Positions 21,967 to 31,798 of a stretch of DNA of 64,000 nt are shown one piece after another (position 1 is the first letter of the stretch; every line of letters starts with the position of its first letter). Source of the stretch: Protea cynaroides (lineage: Eukaryota; Streptophyta; Magnoliopsida; Proteales; Proteaceae); the NCBI GenBank assembly GCA_028583415.1, contig CM053267.1, positions 12,040,068 through 12,104,067 on the forward strand, given 5' to 3'. The translations under genes were made by a program, and so were the position numbers. Under the pieces are notes generated by a model, which saw only the letters and a list, made by a program, of their open reading frames with translations, was not told the DNA's origin and did no database searches.

Positions 21967-24900
21967 ACTCCCCCCTACTTATAAAAATTTCATCCTCGAA
22001 ATTGTACGTACCTTCTGAATCAAATAAGTGAGGGTATTGCTTTCGCATAACATTTTCTTCTTCCCATGTAATTTCTTCCATGTCTCTACTTTTCCATGTG
22101 ACCTTAACATAATAGATATCTCGGTTGCGTAGCCGTTGAACCTTTCGGCTGGTGATTTCAGTTGGTGTTACTTCAAATGTCAAATCATCAGTCAATTCTG
22201 GTAAATCTACTGTCAAAACGTGCGTTGGATCCTTGACATACTTTTTCAATAGGGAAATGTGAAATATGTCATGCATACTTGACATAGATGGTGGTAGTGC
22301 TAACTGATAAGCCACTTTCCCACGCTTAGCTAGAATTTCATACGGCCCGACATATCTTGGACTCAGTTTCCCTTTCTGTCCGAACCTTTTCAATCCTCGC
22401 ATAGGCGATACCTTCAAAAATACTTTATCACCTACATCGAACTCTAGATCTCTGCGTCGAGTATCTGCATATTGCTTCTGACGGTTCTGAGCTGTTCTCA
22501 CTCTTTCCTTGATAATGTCGACCACTCGACAAGTCTCCTCAACAAATTTTGGTCCAACAATACTACATTCTCTAACTTATTCCAAAATAAAGGAGTTCGA
22601 CACTTCCTGCCATACAGTGCTTCATAAGGTGACATCTGTATAGTAGCCTGATAGCTATTGTTATAAGCGAACTCGATCAGTGGTAGTCTTTCATCCCATG
22701 ATCCTTTGAAATCAATTACACATGCTCGTAGCATATCTTCTAGAATCTGAATTGTACACTCTGACTGTCCGTCTGTCTGTGGGTGGAATGCAGTACTGAA
22801 CTTCAATGTTGTACCCATAGCCTTTTGCAATCCTATCCAAAACTTGGAAGTAAATCGAGGATCTCTATCGGATACAATGCTCTCTGGTACACCGTGTAAC
22901 CGTACAATATTATCCACATACAACTTTGCTAACCTTTCCAGTGTATACTGAGGTCGTATTGGTATAAAGCGAGTTGTTTTAGTCAGACGGTCTACAATCA
23001 CCCAAACTGCGTCAACTACTCGAGGAGTCAGTGGTAATCCCATGACGAAGTCCATAGTGATGCAGTCTCATTTCCATGCTGGTTCCGGTAACAGCTGTAA
23101 CAGTCCTGCAGGTCTTTATCGTTCAGCCTTTACTTTTTAACAATTTAGGCATTGAGACACGAACTTAGCTACATCTGCTTTCATTCCTCTCCACCAATAT
23201 AGTTTCTTTAGATCATGATACATTTTTGTACTTCCAGGATGGATCGAATAGATGGTGGTATGGGCTTCTTTCATCAGTCGGTGTCTAATGTCCACACTTT
23301 CTGTTTCAGGTACACATATTCTTCCTTTATATTTCAGTACTTTCTCTTCGTCCAAGGTGAACTCAGGATTAGTCCTACCTTTCTCGATATCTTCTTGTAC
23401 TGTTCTCAGATAAGGATCTGATTTAATAGCTGTCTTTACTTCATCCATTATATCAGGTATAATCTTCAAAGCAGCGAACATATTTGAAAACCGATGAATA
23501 AACCCTTGGTTGGCTGATTCATCCGTTGCGTCTATCACATATTGCTCATTGCCGTGATTGAATACCATTCCGGTAGTACACATTGCTGCAGTTGTGCTAA
23601 CCTCTCCTTGAGATTTTATCATTGCCTTTCTGCTCAACGCATCCGCTACTACATTAGCTTTTCCTGGATGATACTGGATATCACAATCATAGTCTTTCAA
23701 TAGTTCCAGCCATCTTCTTTGTCACATATTCAACTCCTTCTGATTAAATAAATATGTAAGACTTTTATGGTCCGACTTAATCTAAAATTTCTCTCCGTAT
23801 AGGTAATGTCTCCCTATCTTGACAGCATGTACTACTGCCGCTAACTCCAAATCATGAGTAAGGTAATTTTTCTCATGTATCTTCAACTGTCTCGAGGCAT
23901 AAGCAATTACTTTCTCTCCTTGCATAAGCACACATCCTAATCCCAGTCCTGACGCATCAGTGTATAAGGTAAATGTCTGTTCTGGAATAGGAATAGTCAA
24001 AATCTAAGCGGATATCAATCTGGTCTTCAATGTCTGGAAGCTCTTCTCACACTTATCCGTCCACACAAACTTTTCACCTTTCTTAGTCAAACTGGTGAGA
24101 GGTACAGCAATCCAGGAATAGTCTTCTATGAATCTCTAATAATAACCAGCGAGACCCAGAAAACTTCAAATTTCTGACATGCTCTTTGGTGCTTCCCACT
24201 TTACAATAGCCTCGATCTTGCTAGGATCCACTTTGATTCCTTCAGCGGATACTACATGGCCTAGGAAGGCGACTTCACTTAGCCAAAACTCACACTTTGA
24301 AAATTTGGCATACAACTTCTCTTTCCTTAAACGTTGTAGGGCGGCGTTTAGGTTCCTGATATGGGTTTCTTTGTCCTTGGAATATACCAATATATCATCA
24401 ATGAATACAATAACCGACGTATCCAACATATCGTGAAAAACCCGGTTCATAAGTTCCATGAAAGTTATCGGTGCGTTTGTTAATCCAAAAGACATGACCA
24501 AGAACTCATAATGTCCGTATTTGGTCCTGAAAGCTGTCTTACGAAAGCACCTTCTTTAATCTTCAACTGATGATAGCCTGACGGAAGATCGATCTTAGAA
24601 AATACCTTTGCTCCTTGCAATTAATCGAACAAGTCATCGATCCGAGGTAGTGGATATCGATTCTTGATTGTCAGTTTATTCAACTCCCGATAGTCGATGC
24701 ATAATAGAACGCTACCGTCCTTCTTCTTCACGAATAATACCGGTGCTCCCCATGGTGATATACTGGGTCGAATATAACCCTTGTCCAGCAGTTCCTATAG
24801 TTGCACTTTCAGTTCCTTTAGTTCAGTAGGAGCCATTCTATAAGGTGCTTTTGATACTGGTGCGGCTCCAGGTATAAGGTCTATCACAAACTCGGTGGCT

Positions 24901-25450
24901 CGGTCGGGTGGTAATCCTGGTAGTTCTTCTAGAAACACATCGGGATAGTCCCGCACGACATCAATATCTTCCATTTGTGGTGCTTCCTTGGTTAGGTCGA
25001 CCACTGATACGAGATACCCGACTGCTCCCTTCTCAAGGCACTTCTTAGCCTTTAGTGCTGAGAGTATGAGTTTGCGTCTACGAGGAAGTTTGGTTCCCGA
25101 AAAACTGAATTATGTTCCTTCTTTGTCTTTAAATGTTAGCTTCTTTTCGGCGCATAGTAAATTTGCAGAATGCCGAGCTAACCAGTCCATTCCCAAGATG
25201 ACGTCAAAGTCTGCCATCTCAAGTTGTATCAAGGTTGCATCTAAGGTTTTCTCGGCAATGAGAACTGGACATGGTCCATAACCTTTCTCCAAATCCACTT
25301 TTAACCCCATCGGTGATCGTACAAGTAGTTTGTAGTCCAATGTTTTTATGGGTAAATTCATCTTCTTTCCGAATGACACAGATATAAAGGAATGAGTAGC
25401 TCCTGAATCAAAGAGTACTCTGACGGGTACGCCATTTATAGGTACGATAC
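21962..25450 (-). pseudogene. pol: pol (C): protease, RT, RNase H, integrase, chromodomain
   Basis: Minus strand. Protease DSG intact near 25406. RT FIDD near 24395. RNase H TLYTDASGLGLG near 23960. Integrase zinc finger (HTTIYSIH...CLNC) near 23260-23140. Integrase core from MDFVMGLP (23055) with the second Asp in VSDRDPRF and the Glu region in QTDGQSECTIQILED. Chromodomain near 22100-22000 ending YPHLF. The stop TAA is inside the 3' LTR. Breaks: stops near 24795, 24166, 23782 and 23700, and a small shift near 22500-22580 linking two overlapping open parts of the integrase. Most of the integrase remains readable. Confidence 0.93.
21967..21977 (-). other. Polypurine tract (C)
   Basis: Minus-strand TAGGGGGGAGT next to the LTR start TGTAAGACCC. 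Confidence 0.85.
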
Positions 25451-25519
25451 TTGTGATTTATTTTACTTAGTCTACATGCTCATACAATGTAATTACAACT
25501 TAAAAGGTTTTGGTCATAC
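25451..25519 (-). other. Putative gag-pol intron, 69 nt, acceptor mutated (C)
   Basis: Minus-strand GTATGACC start and TAGACTAAG branch-like site as in the other copies, but the acceptor reads CACAA instead of CACAG. If the intron is real, this copy should not splice at the normal site. Confidence 0.5.
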
Positions 25520-26658
25520 CTGTGACCACATCGGGTGATGCGGCAGCATCCTCGAATGTAACAGCGTATACTCGTCCTTGATGTACTTGCTTCTTGGGTT
25601 GCAGCAGTGAAATTCTAAGGATGGAAAGGTTTGTATGTCTTGTTATTACCTCCGTTGTACGAATTTCCCGCTGGCCTTTTCATACCTCTGTTCTGTGTAA
25701 AGTAGCTTTCCTTTTGGCTCGATTCAGTAACCCGAGCGATTTGAACAGCTTCATTATAAATCTTATTTTCTAAGCCCAGAACGTGCTCTCTGATGCTTCC
25801 TCTAAGTCCCGTGACAAACCTACGGGTTTTGGTGTCCTCTTCTTGCATACTGAGCGGTGCAAAGAAAAACAGCTCCTCATAACGCTGTTGATATGCATCC
25901 ACTGACATCTGTCCCTGATATAAACTCAGGAACTCCTTCTCCATAGAATCTCTGAAGCTTCGTGGAAAATAATTCTCAAAGAAAGCTTCCTTATAAATAG
26001 CCCAAGTCAATAGGGCGTTCTTGGTCAGTAAATAGGCCCGGGTAGATTTCCACCAATGATGTGCGTCACCCTTTAGCATGAAGGTGACACATAGTACTTT
26101 CTCTTCTTCGGTGATAGTCATGATCAGAAAGTTTCTCTCCATTTTTTCGATCCAATGTGCTGACCATAACGGATCCGACGGTTTACCGTTAAATTCCCTG
26201 GGCTTCATCTTCAGAAATTTCTCAACCAGTCGAGAGTGATCCATCTGATTTTGGGGGTATGCCCCAAACATAGGTTGTGGATACTGATAATTAACCTGGG
26301 CTGCTTCCAGACCCGGTACTGGAATCTGTGCAGCTGGTGGTTGAGGTGTTTGAGGTGTTGGGTGGTTACCCATCGGTGCTGTACTGGCTTGTCCCGTCTG
26401 CATGGGTGTAGCATGTGTGGCTTGGAACATGATTCCCATGGCAACTTGCATTTGAGCCTGTGCATGTTGCATCTTTTGCAGCTGTTGTGCTAAGTTCATC
26501 ACCACTGTTGCTAACTCTGGTGGTGGAGGTGGAAAATTCGTAGGATTTGCCTGATCTGGATTTCCTGGGACATATATATTCTCCTGGTTAGTTTCTTCCA
26601 CAGGTGGTGGTGGTGGAACTGCATTTCGGCTCTGTCTGGTTACTCTACGTCCAGACAT
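25520..26658 (-). pseudogene. gag: gag (C), 347-codon open frame, zinc knuckle deleted
   Basis: Longest intact Gag in the window. Start ATG at 26658 (MSGRRVTRQSRN), 24 nt after an acceptor-like TTTTCAG. Proline-rich N-terminus, Gln/Met-rich helix (LAQQLQKMQHAQAQMQ), then the capsid-like domain with GDAHHWWKS and YFPRSFRDSMEKEF, and the RGSIREHVLGLE helix. The open frame stops at TAG (CAG in A) at 25615. Just beyond, about 107 bp that encode the CCHC knuckle in A are missing; the joint near 25591-25607 carries a CAAGA that occurs at both edges in the other copies. RNA packaging would be impaired. Confidence 0.88.
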
Positions 26659-27128
26659 AATTTCTTTTGAGATTGGTGGTGCCTGAAAATCATCAAAATA
26701 AGTGAGAAAATCATTGATACTTCATGTAGGCATGTTAACTAATGTAAAATTTCAAATTTCAACTCATTTTATAACAATTTACTGTCTTTTCTATGCAGGG
26801 TCGATGGTATGTCTGACCCTTAGTATCAGACCCTGGGAATGACCTGTTCTTCCCGAGGGCTGAGGGTCGATGTGAGGGTCGATGGGTGTCCGACCCTTAG
26901 TTTTCTATCAGATTCTCGAGAGCCGAGGGTCGATGGGAGGGTCGATTGTTCTGGTCGAATTGTCCGACCCTCAGACCAAAAATCAGACCTTTAAGATCCG
27001 ATTCTGGGTTCATTCTTTTTTATTTCCCTCCCGTTTTGACTCGTCTCTCACCTCTGAGTTGCTATAGTGCCACTCTGCTATTTTGGTCAATTTGGATCCG
27101 TGTTTCAACTTCAACATCATCCCTACAG
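26659..27128. promoter_or_regulatory. Divergent gag/aORF region with motif cluster (C)
   Basis: At 26798-26970 there are about eight GGGTCGA/CGACCCT-type sites in both orientations, the same word as in C's LTRs. It lies upstream of the predicted aORF exon 1 and of gag on the other strand. Confidence 0.55.
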
Positions 27129-27560
27129 GTATGTTTTCTCATTTTTACCTATTTTTAGGTTTCCATTCCTAGGTTTTTACCCATTTGAATTTTATTTTTC
27201 AAATTAAAATTTTTCCAACCGTAAAAATTTGATTTTTATTGGGGGCTTTTGTTATTGGTGTCTCGAGGAACGAAAGCCCTCAAAATTTTTTGAGTTCCAT
27301 CGGTTGGTTACCAAGAAACTTGGATTTTTACTCTTTTTGCCCTAATTTGTCGAAATTTTCGATTTCTTGAAATTTCTTCAAATTGGACCTCATTAGTTAA
27401 AATTTCCTACTGTATGTGTGTTGTAGGATATGTTAAAACCTACGTAAGTCCTCTTGCCCACGTGTATGGGTGACAAGTGAGACCTTTGGCCACTTACATC
27501 GTTATAATGTCAAATTTTGGATTTTTATCCTATTAACTCATTATCTGATTTTCTTTGTAG
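27129..27560 (+). other. Putative 5' UTR intron of aORF, 432 nt (C)
   Basis: CTACAG/GTATGTT donor, TTCTTTGTAG acceptor five bases before the ATG; T-rich. Conserved in B and E. Confidence 0.6.
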
Positions 27561-27565
27561 ATACC

Positions 27566-28924
27566 ATGGCTCGTACTAAGGTAGCCAGAGTTCGTAATCC
27601 ACTTCGCTTCCGCTCCAACGAAGCCGAGGCACAGTATGCCGACTATGCTCATAAGAAAGTAGAGGGTGGTCGTATGCTGAACTTGGCTGAGCTAGCCTTG
27701 TTCAACATAGATAGAGTATTCGGTGATATGGGGTGGCTCCCTGTCATCACTTACGATGCTTGCACCTGCCCGGATTTGGTGCGACAGTTTTATTGTAACC
27801 TCCAGGTGGTGGGGAATTACAATGATGCCGAGAGGGGTCAAGAGTTGCGCATCACCAGTTACGTCAAAGGGGTGAATATCTCATTTGACTATCGGCAACT
27901 GGCCGACCTACTGGGCATTCCTTATGATGGCCCCATGGTCTACTGTGCGCCTGGAGAGCCCTAGTTTGTTTTCATGGAGATGAGGGCAGAGATCGACAAT
28001 CAGCTGCTACGACCTGATCGCTGGTAGATGAGAGCTTGTTACATGCGTCCAGCTCCACGGGTCTTCTGCAAGATTATCCAGCATAATCTGATTCCACAGA
28101 GTGGGCACTACGAGAGGGTTTCTCAGCTGACCTAGTTTCTGATATATAGTATCTGCACTAGACATCCAGTCTGCCTTCCCTACATCATCATACGGACCAT
28201 GATTAGTGCTACATTGTCCGGTCATAGGGGTAATCTACCCTATGGACGTATGATTACTGTTCTACTGACCCGCCTGGGGGTTGACTTAGTGGATGAGAAG
28301 ATTCAGGAGAAGACCTTCTCATCGCCTCTAGATTGGGAGGCTATCTGCAAGATGGGTATGCGGGATCCCCATGTTAGTGACGAGGAGAGGAATGAGATGG
28401 TACGCCCTCACACTCGCATCGAGATGGCTGACGCTGAGGCCACTACTGCCGCTACTAGAGCTCCTGTGGATCCTGTTGATGATGACGACCGTATGTACAT
28501 GGATGTCGACTCAATACCACCGCCTTCACCTACGCATGCGGCTAGAGTTGGTGCTTCTTCTGCGGCGGATCCTGTACCTGAGACTGGTCCTTCTCATGCG
28601 GCTGGTCCTTCACGCCCACCTTCTGACCTGATGGAGATGTTGCAGGAGATCAGGGAGGCTCAGCGCAGATCTGATCTAAGGATGGAGGAGTTACTAGACG
28701 CTCAGCGTGTGAGAGTGGATGAGCTGTTAGCCACCCAACACATATCAGACACGCGGATGGGAGAGCTCATAGAGGTTCAGCGTGCGACTGACCGGAGGGT
28801 AGCCGATCTCACAGCTAGTCTATAGGCGACCCAGACTCAGATAGCCTGGTTGACTAGAGTCTATGCTGAGGACTATGACAGAGATCGTGAGGCACCACCT
28901 CCTCCTTCACCTCCAACTTCTTGA
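27566..28924 (+). pseudogene. aORF (C): antisense accessory gene, single frame of 453 codons with four TAGs
   Basis: Best copy of the antisense gene. Start MARTKVARVRNPLRF; a longer in-frame start 32 codons upstream lies within the predicted intron, so I reject it. Residues about 40-140 carry LAELALF, GDMGWLPVITY, LVRQFYCNLQ, ITSYVKGVNISF and LADLLGIPYDGP. I read this as the domain often labelled 'putative plant transposon protein', from memory. Residues about 215-290: NLPYGR..TVLLTRLGVDLVDE and CKMGMRDPHVSDEE. Then an acidic and Pro/Ser-rich linker, a coiled coil of about four units, YAEDYDRDREAP and TGA. TAGs at 27962, 28025, 28133 and 28823 replace CAG (or GAG for the second) in relatives. 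No frameshift. Confidence 0.8.
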
Positions 28925-29186
28925 TTGTTTTTATTTTCCTTGTACCACAGAGTAACTGTCCGGGTTGTGGACTGTACTCTGCTTTAGTTATGTATATACG
29001 TTTTATTTCTCTCTCATTGTATGTAAACTTTTTTTCCCTTTAATAGATGCATTATTCTCTTTTTAAATTTGGTCTCAACCATCACTTGTGCTTACAGTGT
29101 GTTAATATTACTGTTTTTACTTTTATCCTATCTCAGTTCACAAATTTTTTTGAATGTATGCTAGTTCAGCGGACAAGGCCTGAGAT

Positions 29187-29198
29187 GCTCTGATACCA
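29187..29198 (-). other. Primer binding site (C)
   Basis: GCTCTGATACCA on the plus strand, three bases from the LTR edge at 29202. Confidence 0.95.
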
Positions 29199-29201
29199 AG
29201 T

Positions 29202-31450
29202 TGTCACACCCCAATTCCATACTGTTCAGAATGGTGTGATGAACCGCTAGCAAACCAACGGTTCAACCAGGATCTCGAATAGGCTATATCCGTGTTATCT
29301 AAACTCCATACATCCACATTCATAATCAGAGTAAATACACAATAGCAGAAGTCTTATAATAAAATGAACTGAGAATCTATGTGATATTAAAATTTAAATA
29401 ACAAATTATTCTGTATCAACTGAGACATAATTAATTAAATACCAAATACATGTCTTTAATGAATCCAAATAAATAAACCAAAAATCTAATTGAATACACA
29501 TGAGTTGCACTCACAAGAGACGTCATGTGTATCCACTTCATCTTTAGCTTCCATCGCCGCTACGTTCCCATACTCTGGAGCATTTACATAGTCTTCAACG
29601 GTAAAACCTACATCATCAACTAAAAATATTCGACGTCGAGGGGTGAGCACACATCATGGCTCAGTGAGCAAATAAAATAATGCAACAATACATATGCATG
29701 CAATCAATTCATATCTTTGGTGTGGTTTATAGTTTGCACTGTGCTATAGAAAGGATAGGTGGCCGCCGCACCTCTATACACTAGTGTGTGGATACGCCCA
29801 ATGACTCCTGCACTGTCGCCCACAGCACCCAAAATGGCACAATATACACCCCATGAAAACAGCATGGCTGTACCGGTTGATACCATACCAACAAATAAAC
29901 CCCTGTTGGCTAGGGTTGCAAACTGGGCTCGCAACTAACCAATCCTAATGCCAAACAGTGTATCCAAGGCCTCACCCCAGCATCCCTCAGAGCACCCGTA
30001 GAGATAGAGCTAAGGCCCCTCGATAGAGTATAGGACTCAAGGACCGAGACCCTCCTTGATGCCCTACGTCGCAATAGTTTTGCTAAGGTAATGGCGATAC
30101 GACGACATCAGTGGACATGACTTGAGTAGACCATAGCACAATATGCACCCCATTAAGAACGGTCATGGTTGTACTGGTTGATACCATTCCTACCCTCACC
30201 ATATATACTGGCCAAACACAAACATTCACATGCCTTTTCCTATCATCATCATCATCATGTTATAAACAATAAAGTAAATATGGATGAACAAATAATAGAA
30301 ATATTGGATGACATGTTAAATGCACATACAAACATACATGCATAGAATCAATATGGCATTGGACTCAAGAAGTAAAACAATTTATTATTAACCAATTAGT
30401 TTAGGTCTTGTTCCCTCACCTTAGCTTGCTAATAGATACTTTTTCAAGCTTTAGAATCACCTTTATAATGTTATTATATTGCTAGAAGACCTAACAAAGT
30501 CGATAAAATTTAATTAGAATTTATTCAGAATTTAAAAACCATTCTGTTAACTGAGGGTCGGAGGTAGGGTCGGAGTCCTGATCGACCCTGGGTGCAACCC
30601 ACCCCAATCTGGACTTCCCGAACACTGAGGGTCGATACTCAGGATCACCTAGGGTCGGATGGTCATCGACCCTCGGTGTGACCCATGGTGTACATTGGTC
30701 AATTTTCCTCTTTTTAGTCCATTCTTCATGCTTGGGATCCTATGGCTTGCTCCTACATTCCATTCAACATTCATTCTATGGTCTAGAACCATGAATCATC
30801 TACCTGAATAGCTTTCATATAATCTCCCATGATTTTCCATGAAAACCTAACCATGGGTTGATAGTTTGGGGTTTCTCCGAGATCATACTCTCATCATTAT
30901 CTAACCTAAGGTCTATAGAAACTCATGGAATTAATATCCATACCTGGGAAGATTACTCCTTCTCTGCAACTCTTCTTCTTCTTTAGCCTTTCCTTCAAGT
31001 TTTCCTTCTCTTCTTCTCTTCCTTTTCTTCTCTTTCTCTCAATCCAATTAGGGTTGTAAAAGGAGTGAAAGAGGCTTATGGATGTCCTTTAAATAGAGTT
31101 GGAACATTCTAAATTAAGTCCCTTTGAGATTAGGAAAGAATCCAAATCGAAATTTAGGAAATTTTCTAATTTTAGTTTCGGCGGCAACTGAGGGTCGATG
31201 ATCCCGTCGACCCTAGGTTTCTAAGTTGTCCGACCCTCCCTTCAAAACTGAGGGTCTGACTTTCTGTTTTTGGGGGGTCCGACCCTCCTTGGCTGGGTAT
31301 GCGACCCTCCCCTTAAATTGAGTGTTTTAGGGTCGATTTGATACCTGGGATCTCGAACTCCTTCACGCCCTTGGTCCATTTGACTCGACCATGAAAGGGT
31401 AAACCTAGTTCAATGTGATAAGACCGGGTTAGATTGACACGGGTCTTACA
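29202..31450 (-). repeat. 5' LTR of element C (2249 bp)
   Basis: TGTCACACCC to GTCTTACA. Differs from the 3' LTR by scattered substitutions and by loss of one GGGTCGAT-containing 15-nt unit near 31195. Donor-like site at 30943. Motif clusters at 30547-30690 and 31189-31340. Confidence 0.95.
29486..29607 (-). other. LTR exon-like block with small ORF (C, 5' LTR copy)
   Basis: 122 nt ending VSCECNSCVFN and TAG; the acceptor reads GTAG/GT here. Frame intact. Confidence 0.45.
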
Positions 31451-31798
31451 TATAGAGTCTTACTTAGATTAAGAAAGAACCCCCTTCGGTTTAGGAAGGT
31501 TTTCTAATCACGGAGTCAGTTTGACTGCGTGTGGTCGATCGTGGAGTCACAGAACCCATTGACCACACATCCGAAAACTGCGACCACACGTCCCAGACTC
31601 CAGTGGTAGCATTATTCTGAGGTGTGGTCGACCCCACCTGTTTAGGTATGCGACCACACACTCCTAATTAGATGATTTTGGGTTCAATTTCATACCTAGC
31701 CTTGTGGTTTCTTCATGCACTTGGTCTACTTGTCCCGACCATGATAGGAAGACCTGATACAAGGTGGTAAGACCTGTTAGTACAATACGGGTCTTACA
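31451..31798 (-). repeat. 5' LTR of element B, second part
   Basis: Continues B's LTR after C. TATAG at 31451-31455 is the second target-site duplicate. Contains the U3 cluster of GTGGTCG/CGACCAC motifs (31528-31672) and ends GTCTTACA. B's U3 and its TATA box are now almost 12 kb apart. Confidence 0.93.

Larger units (their letters stand above)
26683..30943 (-). other. Predicted leader intron of gag-pol RNA (C)
   Basis: Minus-strand donor AG/GTATGG in the 5' LTR (30943) to acceptor GATGATTTTCAG (26683), 24 nt before the gag ATG; 4,261 nt. It contains the remainder of the LTR, PBS and the whole aORF on the other strand. Confidence 0.45.
19705..31450 (-). mobile_element. Element C: complete Tekay/Del-like retrotransposon (minus)
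   Basis: 11,746 bp with both LTRs, PBS and PPT, flanked by TATAC (19700-19704) and TATAG (31451-31455), a 5-bp duplication with one later change. Splicing it out restores B's 5' LTR (CCATATAGAGTC as in B's 3' LTR). Best-preserved copy for gag (long open frame) and aORF (no frameshift), though pol is broken and gag has lost its zinc knuckle. Same family as A. Confidence 0.96.
9466..31798 (-). mobile_element. Element B: Tekay-like retrotransposon (minus), interrupted by C and cut by A
   Basis: Minus-strand element. Left to right: 3' LTR remainder, PPT, pol, gag, divergent region, plus-strand aORF, PBS, 5' LTR. The 5' LTR is split by C (19705-31450) and resumes at 31451. It ends in GTCTTACA at 31798 and is followed by pol sequence of another minus-strand element (D), so B sits in D. 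Its LTR motif is GTGGTCG/CGACCAC, like D and unlike A, C and E. All reading frames are damaged. Confidence 0.9.

Noticed and set aside
27470..27565. Upstream in-frame start extending aORF (C) by 32 codons
   Set aside because: Lies within the predicted intron and has no counterpart in B or E.
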